From contig NZ_SSON01000039.1 of the NCBI RefSeq assembly GCF_029871245.1, positions 57,648-121,647 of the forward strand: a stretch of DNA of 64,000 nucleotides, written 5' to 3'. The number at the start of each line of letters is the position of its first letter. The stretch's first letter is position 1. The DNA comes from Pseudomonas sp. BN102. Lineage in GTDB: Bacteria; Pseudomonadota; Gammaproteobacteria; Pseudomonadales; Pseudomonadaceae. Shown here piece by piece: positions 24,600 through 32,625 of this stretch. The translations under genes were made by a program, and so were the position numbers. Under the pieces are notes generated by a model. That model saw only the letters and a program-made list of their open reading frames with translations, did no database searches and was not told the origin of the DNA.

Positions 24600-25348
24600 T
24601 GAGTTCCGGCAAAGGACGGCTGATCGGCCTGGGCGTCGGCCCCGGCGACCCGGAACTGATCACGGTCAAGGCCCTGCGCCTGCTGCAAGCCTCGCCCGTG
24701 GTCGGCTACTTCGTGGCCAAGGCGAAGGCCAGCCAGGGCCAGGGCGGCAACGCCTTCGGCATCATCGAACAGCACCTGACGGAGTCCCAGCAGCGCATGC
24801 CGCTGGTCTATCCGGTAACCACCGAGAAACTGGAGCCGCCGCTGTCCTACGAGACCGTGATCAGCGACTTCTACGACACTGCCGCCGAACAGGTGGCCCG
24901 GCACCTGGAAGCCGGCCGCGACGTGGCGGTGATCTGCGAAGGCGACCCTTTCTTCTACGGCTCCTACATGTATCTGCACGACCGCCTTTCCAGCCGCTAC
25001 GAGGTGGAAGTGGTGCCGGGCGTCTGCTCCATGCTGGGCAGCGCGGCAGTGCTCGGCGTGCCGCTGGTGTACCGCAACCAGAGCCTCTCGGTGCTCTCCG
25101 GCGTGCTGCCCGAGGATGAACTGAAGGACCGCCTGCGCGACGCCGAAGCCGCTGTGGTGATGAAGCTCGGCCGCAATTTCGACAAGGTGCGCCGGGTGCT
25201 CCAGGAGCTCGGCATCGCCGGTCGCGCCCACTATGTGGAGCGCGCCACCATGGCCAACCAACGCATCGTGCCGCTGGACGAGGTGGACCCCATGGCCTCG
25301 CCCTATTTCTCGATGATCGTCATCCCCGGCGAGAAGTGGAGGGGTTGA
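24599..25348 (+). CDS. cobI: precorrin-2 C20-methyltransferase
   Basis: The 249-residue methylase starts [27 protein letters not shown], with the [11 protein letters not shown] motif and a second signature [39 protein letters not shown] follows. It adds the C-20 methyl to precorrin-2, committing it to B12. Two adjacent ATGs are possible (24596 and 24599). I prefer 24599 because GGAGG is seven bases before it; the difference is one residue. The start overlaps the cobH stop by one base. Confidence 0.94.
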   Translation: MSSGKGRLIGLGVGPGDPELITVKALRLLQASPVVGYFVAKAKASQGQGGNAFGIIEQHLTESQQRMPLVYPVTTEKLEPPLSYETVISDFYDTAAEQVARHLEAGRDVAVICEGDPFFYGSYMYLHDRLSSRYEVEVVPGVCSMLGSAAVLGVPLVYRNQSLSVLSGVLPEDELKDRLRDAEAAVVMKLGRNFDKVRRVLQELGIAGRAHYVERATMANQRIVPLDEVDPMASPYFSMIVIPGEKWRG

Positions 25349-25371
25349 TGCTGCGTGAGATGTCCCTGTTC

Positions 25372-25423
25372 GTAGGGTGCGCCGTGCGCACCAATGGCTC
25401 CCGGTGCGCACGGCGCACCCTAC
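25372..25423. repeat. perfect palindrome between cobI and cobJ
   Basis: Arms of 21 bases (core GTAGGGTGCGCCGTGCGCA) at 25372-25392 and 25403-25423 are exact reverse complements with a ten-base loop. A related pair is at 31447-31504. In the cob operon it would form a stable hairpin in the mRNA just before cobJ. Confidence 0.85.
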
Positions 25424-25438
25424 CTGTGGAACTCGACC

Positions 25439-27088
25439 ATGCATAACCCACCGGCCATCGTCCTGCTCGGCAATGGCGGCCTGGCCACGGCCCGGCGCAT
25501 CCAGGCGCTTTATCCACAGGCGCGTATCCTGGGCCTGGAGCAACGGGTGGAAGGCGCCGACCAGAGCTACGCCGAATTCGGCGAGACCTTGCGCAGCCTC
25601 TACCGCAGCGATACCCCGATCATCGCCCTGTGCGCCGCCGGCATCGTCATCCGCACCCTGGCGCCGCTACTGGCGAGCAAGGGCGCGGAGCCGCCCGTAC
25701 TGGCGCTGGCCGAAGACGGCAGCGCCGTGGTGCCGCTGCTCGGCGGCCTCGGTGGGGTGAACCGCATGGCGCGGGAAATCGCTTCCGCGCTGGAGGTGGC
25801 GCCGGCCATCACTACCAGCGGCGAACTGCGCTTCGGTACCTGCCTGCTGGACCCGCCAGCGGGCTACGCCCTCGCCGATATCGAACAGGGCAAGCGCTTC
25901 GTCTCCGACCTGCTGGGCGGTGAGGCGGTGCGGGTACAGGGCGAAGCGCCCTGGCTGGACGAGGTCCCCCTGCCCTTGGCAAACGAGGCGCAACGGGTTA
26001 TCCGCATCACCGCCGAGGCTCGTCCGGCGGGGCGTCACGAATTGCTGATCCATCCGCGCGTCGCCGTGGCACGAATCGATGGAGCAGCGAATGCTGAGGC
26101 TGTACGTCAGGCCTTGGTCGACGCCGGGCTGGCGCCTTTGTCCCTAGCCTGCCTGCTGGCGGATCGCGACCGGATGATCGACGGCGACCTGGCAGCGACC
26201 GCCGCCGAGCTTGGCGTGCCTCTGCGATTCGTCACCGACGAAGCTGAGCTGCCGCCGCTGCACCAGCACGGCGACGGTATTCGTCTTTACCTGGCGAACG
26301 CACCGCTGGACCCGGCCCTGATCGGCCAGCCGCGCGGCCGCCTGACCGTGGTCGGCCTCGGCCCCGGCGCCGCCGAGTTCATGGTGCCGGCCGCGCGCCA
26401 GGCCCTTGACGAGGCCGAGGACCTGCTCGGCTACGAAACCTATATCCGCATGGCCGGCCCGCTGCGCCCCGATCAGGTAGCGCACTGCACCGACAACCGC
26501 GAGGAGCTGCAACGGGCCCGCCATGCCTTCGAACTGGCGGCCAGCGGGCGCCGCGTCGTGGTGGTGTCCTCCGGCGACCCGGGTGTGTTCGCCATGGCCG
26601 CCGCCGTACTGGAAGCCCTGGACGAATCCCGCGACGCGGACTGGCTGCGCGTCGAACTGCAGGTTTTCCCCGGCGTCTCCGCCGCCCTCGCCACCGCTGC
26701 CAAGGCCGGCGCACCGCTGGGCCATGACTTTTGCCTGCTGTCGCTGTCGGACAACCTCAAGCCCTGGGAAGTGATCGAGCAGCGCCTCGACCACGCCGCC
26801 GCCGCCGACCTGGCCATGGCCTTCTACAACCCCATTTCCCGGGCACGCCCCTGGCAACTGGGTCGCGCCCTGGAAATCGTCGCCCGCCATCGCGCGCCGG
26901 AAACAGTGGTGGTGCTGGGCCGCGATATCGGCCGCCCGGCGGAGAAGCTGACCCTCACCAGCCTCGGCGAACTGCGCCCGAAGCAGGTGGACATGCGCAC
27001 CCTGGTGATCATCGGCTCGTCCCTGACCCGCCGCGTGCCAAGGGCCGATGGCGAGGACTGGGTGTACACACCGCGCTGGTATCGCTAG
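25439..27088 (+). CDS. cobJ: CbiG-CobJ fusion: cobalamin biosynthesis protein / precorrin-3B C17-methyltransferase
   Basis: The 549-residue protein has an N-terminal CbiG-type part (about 1-295; GNGGLATARRIQALYP, then ALAEDGSAVVPLLGGLGGVNRMAREIA) and a C-terminal CobJ/CbiH methylase (from about 300; VVGLGPGAAEFMVPAARQAL, VVVSSGDPGVFAMAAAVLEAL, DFCLLSLSDNLKPW, MAFYNPISRARPW). CobJ methylates C-17 and contracts the ring. The fusion is usual in pseudomonads. ATG 25439 gives the conserved start; the earlier in-frame ATG at 25394 is inside the palindrome. It is the last gene of the riboswitch-controlled cobGHIJ set. Confidence 0.94.
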   Translation: MHNPPAIVLLGNGGLATARRIQALYPQARILGLEQRVEGADQSYAEFGETLRSLYRSDTPIIALCAAGIVIRTLAPLLASKGAEPPVLALAEDGSAVVPLLGGLGGVNRMAREIASALEVAPAITTSGELRFGTCLLDPPAGYALADIEQGKRFVSDLLGGEAVRVQGEAPWLDEVPLPLANEAQRVIRITAEARPAGRHELLIHPRVAVARIDGAANAEAVRQALVDAGLAPLSLACLLADRDRMIDGDLAATAAELGVPLRFVTDEAELPPLHQHGDGIRLYLANAPLDPALIGQPRGRLTVVGLGPGAAEFMVPAARQALDEAEDLLGYETYIRMAGPLRPDQVAHCTDNREELQRARHAFELAASGRRVVVVSSGDPGVFAMAAAVLEALDESRDADWLRVELQVFPGVSAALATAAKAGAPLGHDFCLLSLSDNLKPWEVIEQRLDHAAAADLAMAFYNPISRARPWQLGRALEIVARHRAPETVVVLGRDIGRPAEKLTLTSLGELRPKQVDMRTLVIIGSSLTRRVPRADGEDWVYTPRWYR

Positions 27089-27101
27089 CGATGGTGCTTG
27101 C

Positions 27102-27187
27102 GTAGGGTGGACCACGCTTCACCGGTCCACCGTTCGAGGTTCCGCCAGGCTCCGTTGGTGGATGTGGAAGGCGACATCCACCTTACG
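27102..27187. repeat. imperfect palindrome downstream of cobJ
   Basis: Left part GTAGGGTGGACCACGCTTCA and right part GGTGGATGTGGAAGGCGACA, followed by TCCACCTTAC, form an inverted pair. The same family is at 34214-34326 and may serve as the end of the cobGHIJ transcript. Confidence 0.65.
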
Positions 27188-27262
27188 GGTCCCGCAAGAG
27201 AATTCCGACGACTGTATCGGACCTGGCACACAACCAAGGTTGCAAAAGCCTTGTCGCGCCAT

Positions 27263-27281
27263 GAAAATGCGACTAATTTTC
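27263..27281. promoter_or_regulatory. Fur-box-like palindrome before the ECF sigma gene
   Basis: GAAAATGCGACTAATTTTC matches the 19-base Fur consensus at 13 positions by eye. It is flanked so that ATGAAAAT and ATTTTCAT form a perfect inverted repeat (27261-27283). It is 29 bases before the sigma factor start, where Fur would block transcription in iron-replete cells. Confidence 0.65.
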
Positions 27282-27310
27282 ATTTGTTATCGCATCTTGC
27301 GGTGGCCCTC

Positions 27311-27811
27311 ATGTCTTTTCCCCACCTCACCGTCCAGGCGCTGTACAGCGAGCATCACGGCTGGCTGAAGAACTGGCTGCGCAGCAAGCTGGGCAATGCG
27401 GCCGATGCCGCCGACCTGGCCCAGGACACCTTCCTGCGCCTGCTCGGCAGAAGCGACAGCCTCGACCTGCGCGCCCCGCGCGCCTTCCTGCGTACCGTGG
27501 CCCGTGGCCTGGTGATCGACCACTGGCGCCGCGAGGAGCTGGAGCGTGCCTACCTGGAAGCCCTGGCCCAGCTGCCCGAGGCCGAGGCGCCCTCGCCCGA
27601 GTCGCGCGAGCTGATCCTCGAAGTGCTGGAGCGCATCGCGCTGATGCTCGACCGCCTCAAGCCCAAGGCCCGTACCGCCTTCCTGCTGGCCCAGTGCGAA
27701 GGCCTGACCCACAAGGAAGTCGCCGCGCAGATGGGCATTTCCCTGCGCTCGGTGGAGCGCTACGTAGCCGACGCCCTCTACCAGTGCTACCTGCTGCGGT
27801 TCGCCGAATGA
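27311..27811 (+). CDS. ECF sigma factor, FecI/iron-starvation type
   Basis: The 166-residue protein has sigma region 2 (LYSEHHGWLKNWLRSKLGNAADAADLAQDTFLRLL) and region 4 (LPEAEAP linker, then LKPKARTAFLLAQCEGLTHKEVAAQMGISLRSVERYVADAL with its helix-turn-helix). This is the FecI/FpvI/FiuI group. ATG 27311 is the only start giving the family N-terminus; an in-frame GTG is three codons earlier. The stop overlaps the FecR start as ATGA. With the FecR protein and the TonB receptor it forms a cell-surface signalling system, expressed when iron is low and activated by the receptor's ligand. Confidence 0.92.
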   Translation: MSFPHLTVQALYSEHHGWLKNWLRSKLGNAADAADLAQDTFLRLLGRSDSLDLRAPRAFLRTVARGLVIDHWRREELERAYLEALAQLPEAEAPSPESRELILEVLERIALMLDRLKPKARTAFLLAQCEGLTHKEVAAQMGISLRSVERYVADALYQCYLLRFAE

Positions 27812-28773
27812 GCGCCCAGGGCAAAACCGCAGCTCCCGACGAGCAGGTGGTGCGCCAGGCCATTCACTGGATGTTGCGCCTGCGCGGTAACGGCGATGCC
27901 GAGCTGTATGGAGCCTGCGAGCACTGGCGCGGACTCAGCGCCGACCACGAACTGGCCTGGCAACGGGTGCAGCAACTCGACCGCGAACTGGGCCAGGGCC
28001 TCAAGGCCCTACCCGGCTCCGGCCTGGTACTCGACAACGCCAGCCAGCGGCTGCGCCGGCGCCAGGCGCTCAAGCTCCTGTCCGGCATTGCCGTGGGCGG
28101 CACCGCGCTCTGGCTGACCCGCGACATCGCCCCCTGGGAGCGCCTGACCGCTGACCTGACCACCGCCACCGGCGAGCGCCGCAGCCTGGACCTGGCCGAT
28201 GGCACTCGCCTGCAACTGAACACCGACTCGGCGGTGGATATCCGCTTCGGTGCGCAGCAGCGGCTGCTCGACCTGCGGAGGGGGGAAATCCTGGTCAGCG
28301 GCCCGGCCCAGGGCCTGCCCCTGCGTGTGCGCACCGACCACGGCCTGCTGGAGGCCCGGGGCTCGCGCTTCGTGCTGCGCCAGGGCAAGGCAGCCTCGCG
28401 CGTCAGCGTGCTGCAAGGCAGCGTGGCGCTGAAGCCGGCAATCGGCCTTTCTCGACAGGTAGCGGAGGCCGGGCAGAGCTTCGACATCACCCGCGAGGGC
28501 ATCCTGCCGGTACCGCGCCTGGACATGGAAGCCGGCGCCTGGACCGAGGGCCTGATCGTCACCCGCGACATGCGCCTGACGGACTTCCTCGCCGAAGTCT
28601 CGCGCTATCGCAACGGCCGCCTGGCCTGCGCCGAAAGCATCCGGGACCTGCGCCTGTCCGGGGTGTTCCGCCTCGACGATACCGACAAGCTGCTGGTCCT
28701 GCTGCCGCGCACCCTGCCCGTGCAACTGGACTACCGCACGCGGTGGTGGGTGACGGTGGAGGCGCGGGCTTGA
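27808..28773 (+). CDS. FecR-family anti-sigma regulator
   Basis: The 321-residue protein has an N-terminal cytoplasmic helical domain (DUF4880-type, ending HELAWQRVQQLDRELG), a single transmembrane segment (about 88-105) preceded by RLRRRQ, which looks like a twin-arginine signal, and a periplasmic FecR domain (ERRSLDLADGTRLQLNTDSAVDIRF, GEILVSGP, ARGSRFVLRQG, VSVLQGSVAL). The C-terminal secretin/TonB-like part (RDMRLTDFLAEVSRYRNGRLAC) should contact the receptor's STN domain. It carries the signal from the receptor to the sigma factor. Confidence 0.92.
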   Translation: MSAQGKTAAPDEQVVRQAIHWMLRLRGNGDAELYGACEHWRGLSADHELAWQRVQQLDRELGQGLKALPGSGLVLDNASQRLRRRQALKLLSGIAVGGTALWLTRDIAPWERLTADLTTATGERRSLDLADGTRLQLNTDSAVDIRFGAQQRLLDLRRGEILVSGPAQGLPLRVRTDHGLLEARGSRFVLRQGKAASRVSVLQGSVALKPAIGLSRQVAEAGQSFDITREGILPVPRLDMEAGAWTEGLIVTRDMRLTDFLAEVSRYRNGRLACAESIRDLRLSGVFRLDDTDKLLVLLPRTLPVQLDYRTRWWVTVEARA

Positions 28774-28792
28774 GCAAACACTCGTCGCTTTT

Positions 28793-28895
28793 CTGTGGGG
28801 GCGAATTCATTCGCTATGCAGGCCGCAGGCCTGCTGTTGGGCACTTCCAAGGGGGCAGCTGCGCTGCCCATTGCGATTGAAATCGCCCCCACAGG
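28793..28895. repeat. REP doublet between FecR and receptor genes
   Basis: A GGCGAATGAATTCGCC-family unit on the left and a variant with GCGATTGAAATCGCCCCC on the right are inverted across about 50 bases. The spacer contains GCAGGCCGCAGGCCTGC. The doublet separates the regulators from the receptor gene. Confidence 0.82.
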
Positions 28896-28963
28896 TTTCG
28901 AGCCGCTACACCGGTTCGAATGGCATCCAAAATTTTTTGGCGGGTTTTCCGGGGAAGGCCGGC

Positions 28964-28982
28964 AATGGGAATAACTCCCATT
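28964..28982. promoter_or_regulatory. palindrome upstream of TonB receptor
   Basis: AATGGGA and TCCCATT are exact inverted arms with a five-base spacer, 27 bases before the receptor start. Preceded by GGC it also offers GGCAAT, resembling the GGNAAT -35 element of FecI-type promoters, but no matching -10 was seen. It may be an operator, a small mRNA hairpin or part of the ECF promoter. Confidence 0.35.
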
Positions 28983-29009
28983 AACCACTGCAACTTTCTC
29001 GGACACCCC

Positions 29010-31424
29010 ATGACCGCACCACGCGCTTCCCGCCTCGCCCTTGCCATTCGTGGCGCCCTGCTGTCCGCAGTGCTGGCCGCCCCACTGCTGCCCGCCGGCG
29101 CCATCGCCGAAGAAGCGGCGGCTGTCGCCAGCCGCAGCTACGCCATCCCCGCCGGGGCCCTGGACGTGGCGCTGAACCGCTTCGCTCGCGAGGCCGGCAT
29201 CAACCTCTCCGCCACTCCGGCGCAGACCCGCGGCCTGAGCACCCAGGGCCTGAACGGCAGCTACTCGGTGGAAGCCGGCCTGGCCCTGCTCCTCGGCGGC
29301 ACCCCGCTGCAAGCGGAGAACCTCGGCGACGGCAGCTTCGTGCTGCGCGAAGTGCCCGCCGGCAGCACGCTGGAAGTACCCAGCACCCAGGTCTTCGCCC
29401 TGGGCAACGCGCTGGGCAGCGAGGACGGCTACCTGGCCACCCACAGCCAAATCGCCACCAAGACCAGCAAGTCGCTGATGGAAACCTCCCAGAGCGTCTC
29501 GGTGATCACCCGCGAGCAGATCGACGACCAGGGTTCGAAGACCGTGCAGCAGTCCATGCGCTACACCCCCGGCATCTTCACCGGCCAAGTGGGCGCCTCG
29601 AACCGCTACGACTATGTGGTGATGCGCGGCTTCGCCGACAACAGCGTGGACAACATCTACCTCGACGGCCTGAAGACCATGGGTGATAGCGGCACCTTCA
29701 GCTCGATGCAGGTCGATCCCTACTTCCTCGAGCGCATCGACGTGCTCAAGGGACCGTCCTCGGTGCTCTACGGCCGCAGCTTGCCCGGCGGCCTGGTGGC
29801 GCTGACCAGCAAGAAGCCGCTCTACGAGGACTACCACCAGGTCCAGGCCATGCTGGGCAACATGAACCAGAAGGGCGTGGGCTTCGACTTCAGCGGTCCG
29901 CTGGATGACGAGAAGCGCATCGCCTACCGCCTGGTCGGCCTCGGCAAGGGCGGCGACACCCAGTTCGATCACACCAAGGACGAGCGCTACGCCATCGCCC
30001 CGACCCTGGCCATCGATTTCAGCGAAGACACCACCCTGACCCTGCAGGGCTACCTGCAGCACGACCCCAACGGCGGCTACCACAGCGGCGTGCCGGCCGA
30101 CGGCAGCCTGTTCCAGCACAACGGCCGACGCATCGACCGCGAGTTCTTCGACGGCGAACCCGGCCTGGATGATTTCGACCGCACCCAGCGCATGTTCGGC
30201 TACCAGCTGGAACACCGTTTCAACGAGGTCTGGAGCGCGCGGCAGAACTTCCGCTACCTGAGTTCCGACGTCGACCTGTCCCAGGTCTATGGCTACGGCT
30301 GGACCGCGCCGGACAGCAATGAGCTGAACCGCTACTTCACCGGCGCCAGCGAGGAGCTGGAGGCCTACATCATCGACAACATGGTGCAGGCCGAATTCGA
30401 CTGGGGCAGTGCCCGCCACACCTTGCTCACCGGCCTCGACTACCAGCGCCGCAAGACCCACGTGGACTGGACCTCGGGCGTCTCCACGCCGCTCAACGCC
30501 TTCGACCCGGTGTACGGCAACGAAACCCTGACCTTCCTCTCCGAGGACAACCACACCCGTCGCCTGGAGCAGACCGGCCTGTACATGCAGGACCTGATCG
30601 ACCTCGACCAGTGGCGCTTCTCCCTTGGCGTGCGCCAGGACTGGGTGGACGTCTCGGACGAGAACCGCACCACGGGCGGCAAAAGCGACGAGCAATGGAG
30701 CAAGTTCACCGGCCGCGCCGGCGTCCTCTACCTGTTCGACAACGGCATTGCGCCCTACATCAGCTACTCCGAGTCGTTCAACCCGAACGCCTATTCGGAT
30801 GCCGCCGGCAAGGCGCTGGAGCCCACCGAGGGCAAGCAGTGGGAAGCGGGCCTGAAATTCCAGCCACAAGACAGCAACAGCATGTACACCGCCTCGGTGT
30901 TCCACATCACCCAGCAGAACGTCGCCTCCAAGCTGCCCCAGGACAACTTCTTCACCTCGGTCGGCGAAGTGCGCTCCCAGGGCATCGAGCTGGAAGCCCA
31001 CACCCAGGTCAGCGAGAACTTCAAGGTCCTGGCCAGCTACACCTACACCGACATCACCTACGCCAAGTCGCTGGACGGCAACCAGGGCAACACCCCGAAC
31101 CAGGCGCCCGAGCACATGGCCTCCATCTGGGGTGACTACGAGTTCAACGCCGGCGCCCTCGACGGCCTGCGCACCGGGCTCGGTGTGCGTTATGTCGGCA
31201 AGACCTGGGCAGACAAGGAGAACACCCTGCACGTGCCCTCCTACACCCTGGTCGACGCCCTCATCGGCTACGACCTCGGCAAGCTGGGCATGCCAGGCCT
31301 GGACCTCAGCCTGAACGCCAACAACCTGCTGGACGAGGACTATGTGGCGTCCTGCTACAGCCTGGACTTCTGCTACTTCGGCGAGAAGCGCAATGTGACG
31401 GCCACGCTGAGCTATCAGTTCTGA
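29010..31424 (+). CDS. TonB-dependent siderophore receptor with STN signalling domain
   Basis: The 804-residue protein has a signal peptide (cleavage near AIA, residue 33), an STN signalling domain (SYAIPAGALDVALNRFAREAGINLSATP, about 43-118), a plug (SQSVSVITREQIDDQG, RIDVLKGPSSVLYGRSLPGGLV) and a 22-strand barrel ending NVTATLSYQF. The SQSVSVIT and GRSLPGG motifs and the CYSLDFCYFGEKR end point to the hydroxamate/ferrichrome-ferrioxamine group (FiuA/FoxA/FhuA-like). ATG 29010 gives a normal signal peptide; the ATG at 28920 does not. The upstream ECF sigma and FecR are its regulators. The exact siderophore cannot be told. Confidence 0.93.
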   Translation: MTAPRASRLALAIRGALLSAVLAAPLLPAGAIAEEAAAVASRSYAIPAGALDVALNRFAREAGINLSATPAQTRGLSTQGLNGSYSVEAGLALLLGGTPLQAENLGDGSFVLREVPAGSTLEVPSTQVFALGNALGSEDGYLATHSQIATKTSKSLMETSQSVSVITREQIDDQGSKTVQQSMRYTPGIFTGQVGASNRYDYVVMRGFADNSVDNIYLDGLKTMGDSGTFSSMQVDPYFLERIDVLKGPSSVLYGRSLPGGLVALTSKKPLYEDYHQVQAMLGNMNQKGVGFDFSGPLDDEKRIAYRLVGLGKGGDTQFDHTKDERYAIAPTLAIDFSEDTTLTLQGYLQHDPNGGYHSGVPADGSLFQHNGRRIDREFFDGEPGLDDFDRTQRMFGYQLEHRFNEVWSARQNFRYLSSDVDLSQVYGYGWTAPDSNELNRYFTGASEELEAYIIDNMVQAEFDWGSARHTLLTGLDYQRRKTHVDWTSGVSTPLNAFDPVYGNETLTFLSEDNHTRRLEQTGLYMQDLIDLDQWRFSLGVRQDWVDVSDENRTTGGKSDEQWSKFTGRAGVLYLFDNGIAPYISYSESFNPNAYSDAAGKALEPTEGKQWEAGLKFQPQDSNSMYTASVFHITQQNVASKLPQDNFFTSVGEVRSQGIELEAHTQVSENFKVLASYTYTDITYAKSLDGNQGNTPNQAPEHMASIWGDYEFNAGALDGLRTGLGVRYVGKTWADKENTLHVPSYTLVDALIGYDLGKLGMPGLDLSLNANNLLDEDYVASCYSLDFCYFGEKRNVTATLSYQF

Positions 31425-31446
31425 CGGCCAATCCCGCGCAATACCC

Positions 31447-31504
31447 GGTGCGCACAGCGCACCCTACCGGGCACGATCTCCGCGTAGGGGGCACCGTGCG
31501 CACC
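31447..31504. repeat. palindromic repeat downstream of the receptor gene
   Basis: GGTGCGCACAGCGCACCCTAC (left) and GTAGGGGGCACCGTGCGCACC (right) are imperfect inverted copies of the unit seen perfectly at 25372-25423. It lies between converging genes. Confidence 0.75.
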
Positions 31505-31519
31505 AGATTTCCCGCCCAC

Positions 31520-31548
31520 AAAAAAACGGCGCGCTCGTGGTGCGCCGT
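31520..31548 (-). terminator. rho-independent terminator of the glucarate operon
   Basis: Read on the minus strand ACGGCGC, a nine-base loop, then GCGCCGT runs into seven T residues. It is about 110 bases after the last gene of the minus-strand operon. Confidence 0.8.
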
Positions 31549-31586
31549 CACTGCCAATCCGCAGCTCAAATTCGTGGGGAGGAAAC

Positions 31587-31611
31587 GAGGCGCCGCTTGT
31601 GGCGGCGCCTC
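31587..31611. terminator. perfect GC hairpin after the hydroxyacid dehydrogenase gene
   Basis: GAGGCGCCGC and GCGGCGCCTC form a perfect ten-pair stem (eleven with the flanking pair) around TTGTG. On the minus strand it is followed by GTTTCC, a weak T tail, so it may stabilise or help end the operon transcript ahead of the stronger terminator. Confidence 0.55.
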
Positions 31612-31658
31612 GCATAGTGGGGTCGGCCGACGCGACCACCGCTATCGGATCGGGCGGG

Positions 31659-32597
31659 TCAGACCACCGGGGTCAGCACCTCGCCCTTGTCGAGGAAAGC
31701 CCGCAGGTTGGCGAACACCAGTTCCTCCATCTGCAGGCGGGTCTCTTCGGTGCCGCTGCCGATATGCGGCGCCAGCACCACGTTGTCCAGTGAAAGCAGG
31801 GCTTCGGGCACGCGTGGCTCGGCCTGGAACACGTCCAGTCCGGCACCGCCCAGGCGCCCTTCCATCAGTGCCGCCACCAGCGCCTGTTCGTCCACCACCG
31901 AACCACGGGCGACGTTAATCAGGATGCCCTCCGGCCCCAAGGCGTCGAGCACCGGTGCCGAAATCAGGTGATGAGTGGCCGCGCCGCCCGGGCAGGTCAG
32001 CACCAGGAAATCGGCCCAGCGCGCCAGCGCCAGCAGGCCCGGCTCGAAGCGGTATGAGCTGTCCGCATCCGGACGGCGGTTGTGGTAGCGCACCTGCATG
32101 TCAAAACCACTGGCTCGGCGCGCCACGTCCTTGCCGATACGGCCGAGACCGACGATGCCCAGGCGCTTGCCGCTGACCTTGCGCGCCAGCGGGAAGTGAC
32201 CGGCCGGCCAGAGGCTGGCGCGGACGAAGCGGTCCGCCGCACTAATGCGCCGCGCACTGTCGATCAACAGGCCCATGGCCAGGTCGGCGACGCAGTCGTT
32301 GAGCACATCCGGGGTGTAGCTGACCTGGATGCCACGCTGGCGCGCTTCGTCCACGGGGATGGCGTCGTAACCGACGCCGAAGCTGCAGATGGCGCGGACA
32401 ATGGGCATCCGCTGGAGCATCGCGGCGGAGCAGCCGAAGCGCGCCGAGGTGACTACCACCTCGAACGCTGCGCCATGCTCATCGAGGAAGGCCAGGGCAT
32501 CGCTCTGCTTCCATAGTTGCTGCACGTCGTACTCGCTGGCCAGGCGCTGGTTGAAGCGCTCAGTCAACGGGCCGACATGAAGAATCCTGGGTTCCAT
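31659..32597 (-). CDS. D-2-hydroxyacid dehydrogenase (glyoxylate/hydroxypyruvate reductase type)
   Basis: The 312-residue protein has the NAD(P) motif GIVGLGRIGKDVARRASGF (near 147), the conserved Arg in NVARGSVVDEQALV, Glu in VFQAEPRVPE and the catalytic His in VVLAPHIGSGTEETR. These are complete active-site residues for the D-isomer-specific 2-hydroxyacid dehydrogenase family. HNRRP after the second Rossmann strand suggests NADPH preference, as in GhrB/hydroxypyruvate reductases. It is 28 bases downstream of garD, the last gene of the sugar-acid operon. Its substrate could be an oxo-acid side product of the pathway; none of the main steps needs it. Confidence 0.88.
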   Translation of the reverse strand: MEPRILHVGPLTERFNQRLASEYDVQQLWKQSDALAFLDEHGAAFEVVVTSARFGCSAAMLQRMPIVRAICSFGVGYDAIPVDEARQRGIQVSYTPDVLNDCVADLAMGLLIDSARRISAADRFVRASLWPAGHFPLARKVSGKRLGIVGLGRIGKDVARRASGFDMQVRYHNRRPDADSSYRFEPGLLALARWADFLVLTCPGGAATHHLISAPVLDALGPEGILINVARGSVVDEQALVAALMEGRLGGAGLDVFQAEPRVPEALLSLDNVVLAPHIGSGTEETRLQMEELVFANLRAFLDKGEVLTPVV

Positions 32598-32625
32598 CCG
32601 GCGTCTCCAGTTCGCTACGGGTGAT

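Noticed and set aside
28731..31232. 833-codon open frame on the minus strand
   Set aside because: It is exactly antisense to the TonB receptor gene, with a low-complexity Gly/Val/Ala/Gln-rich product; typical of GC-rich antisense frames.
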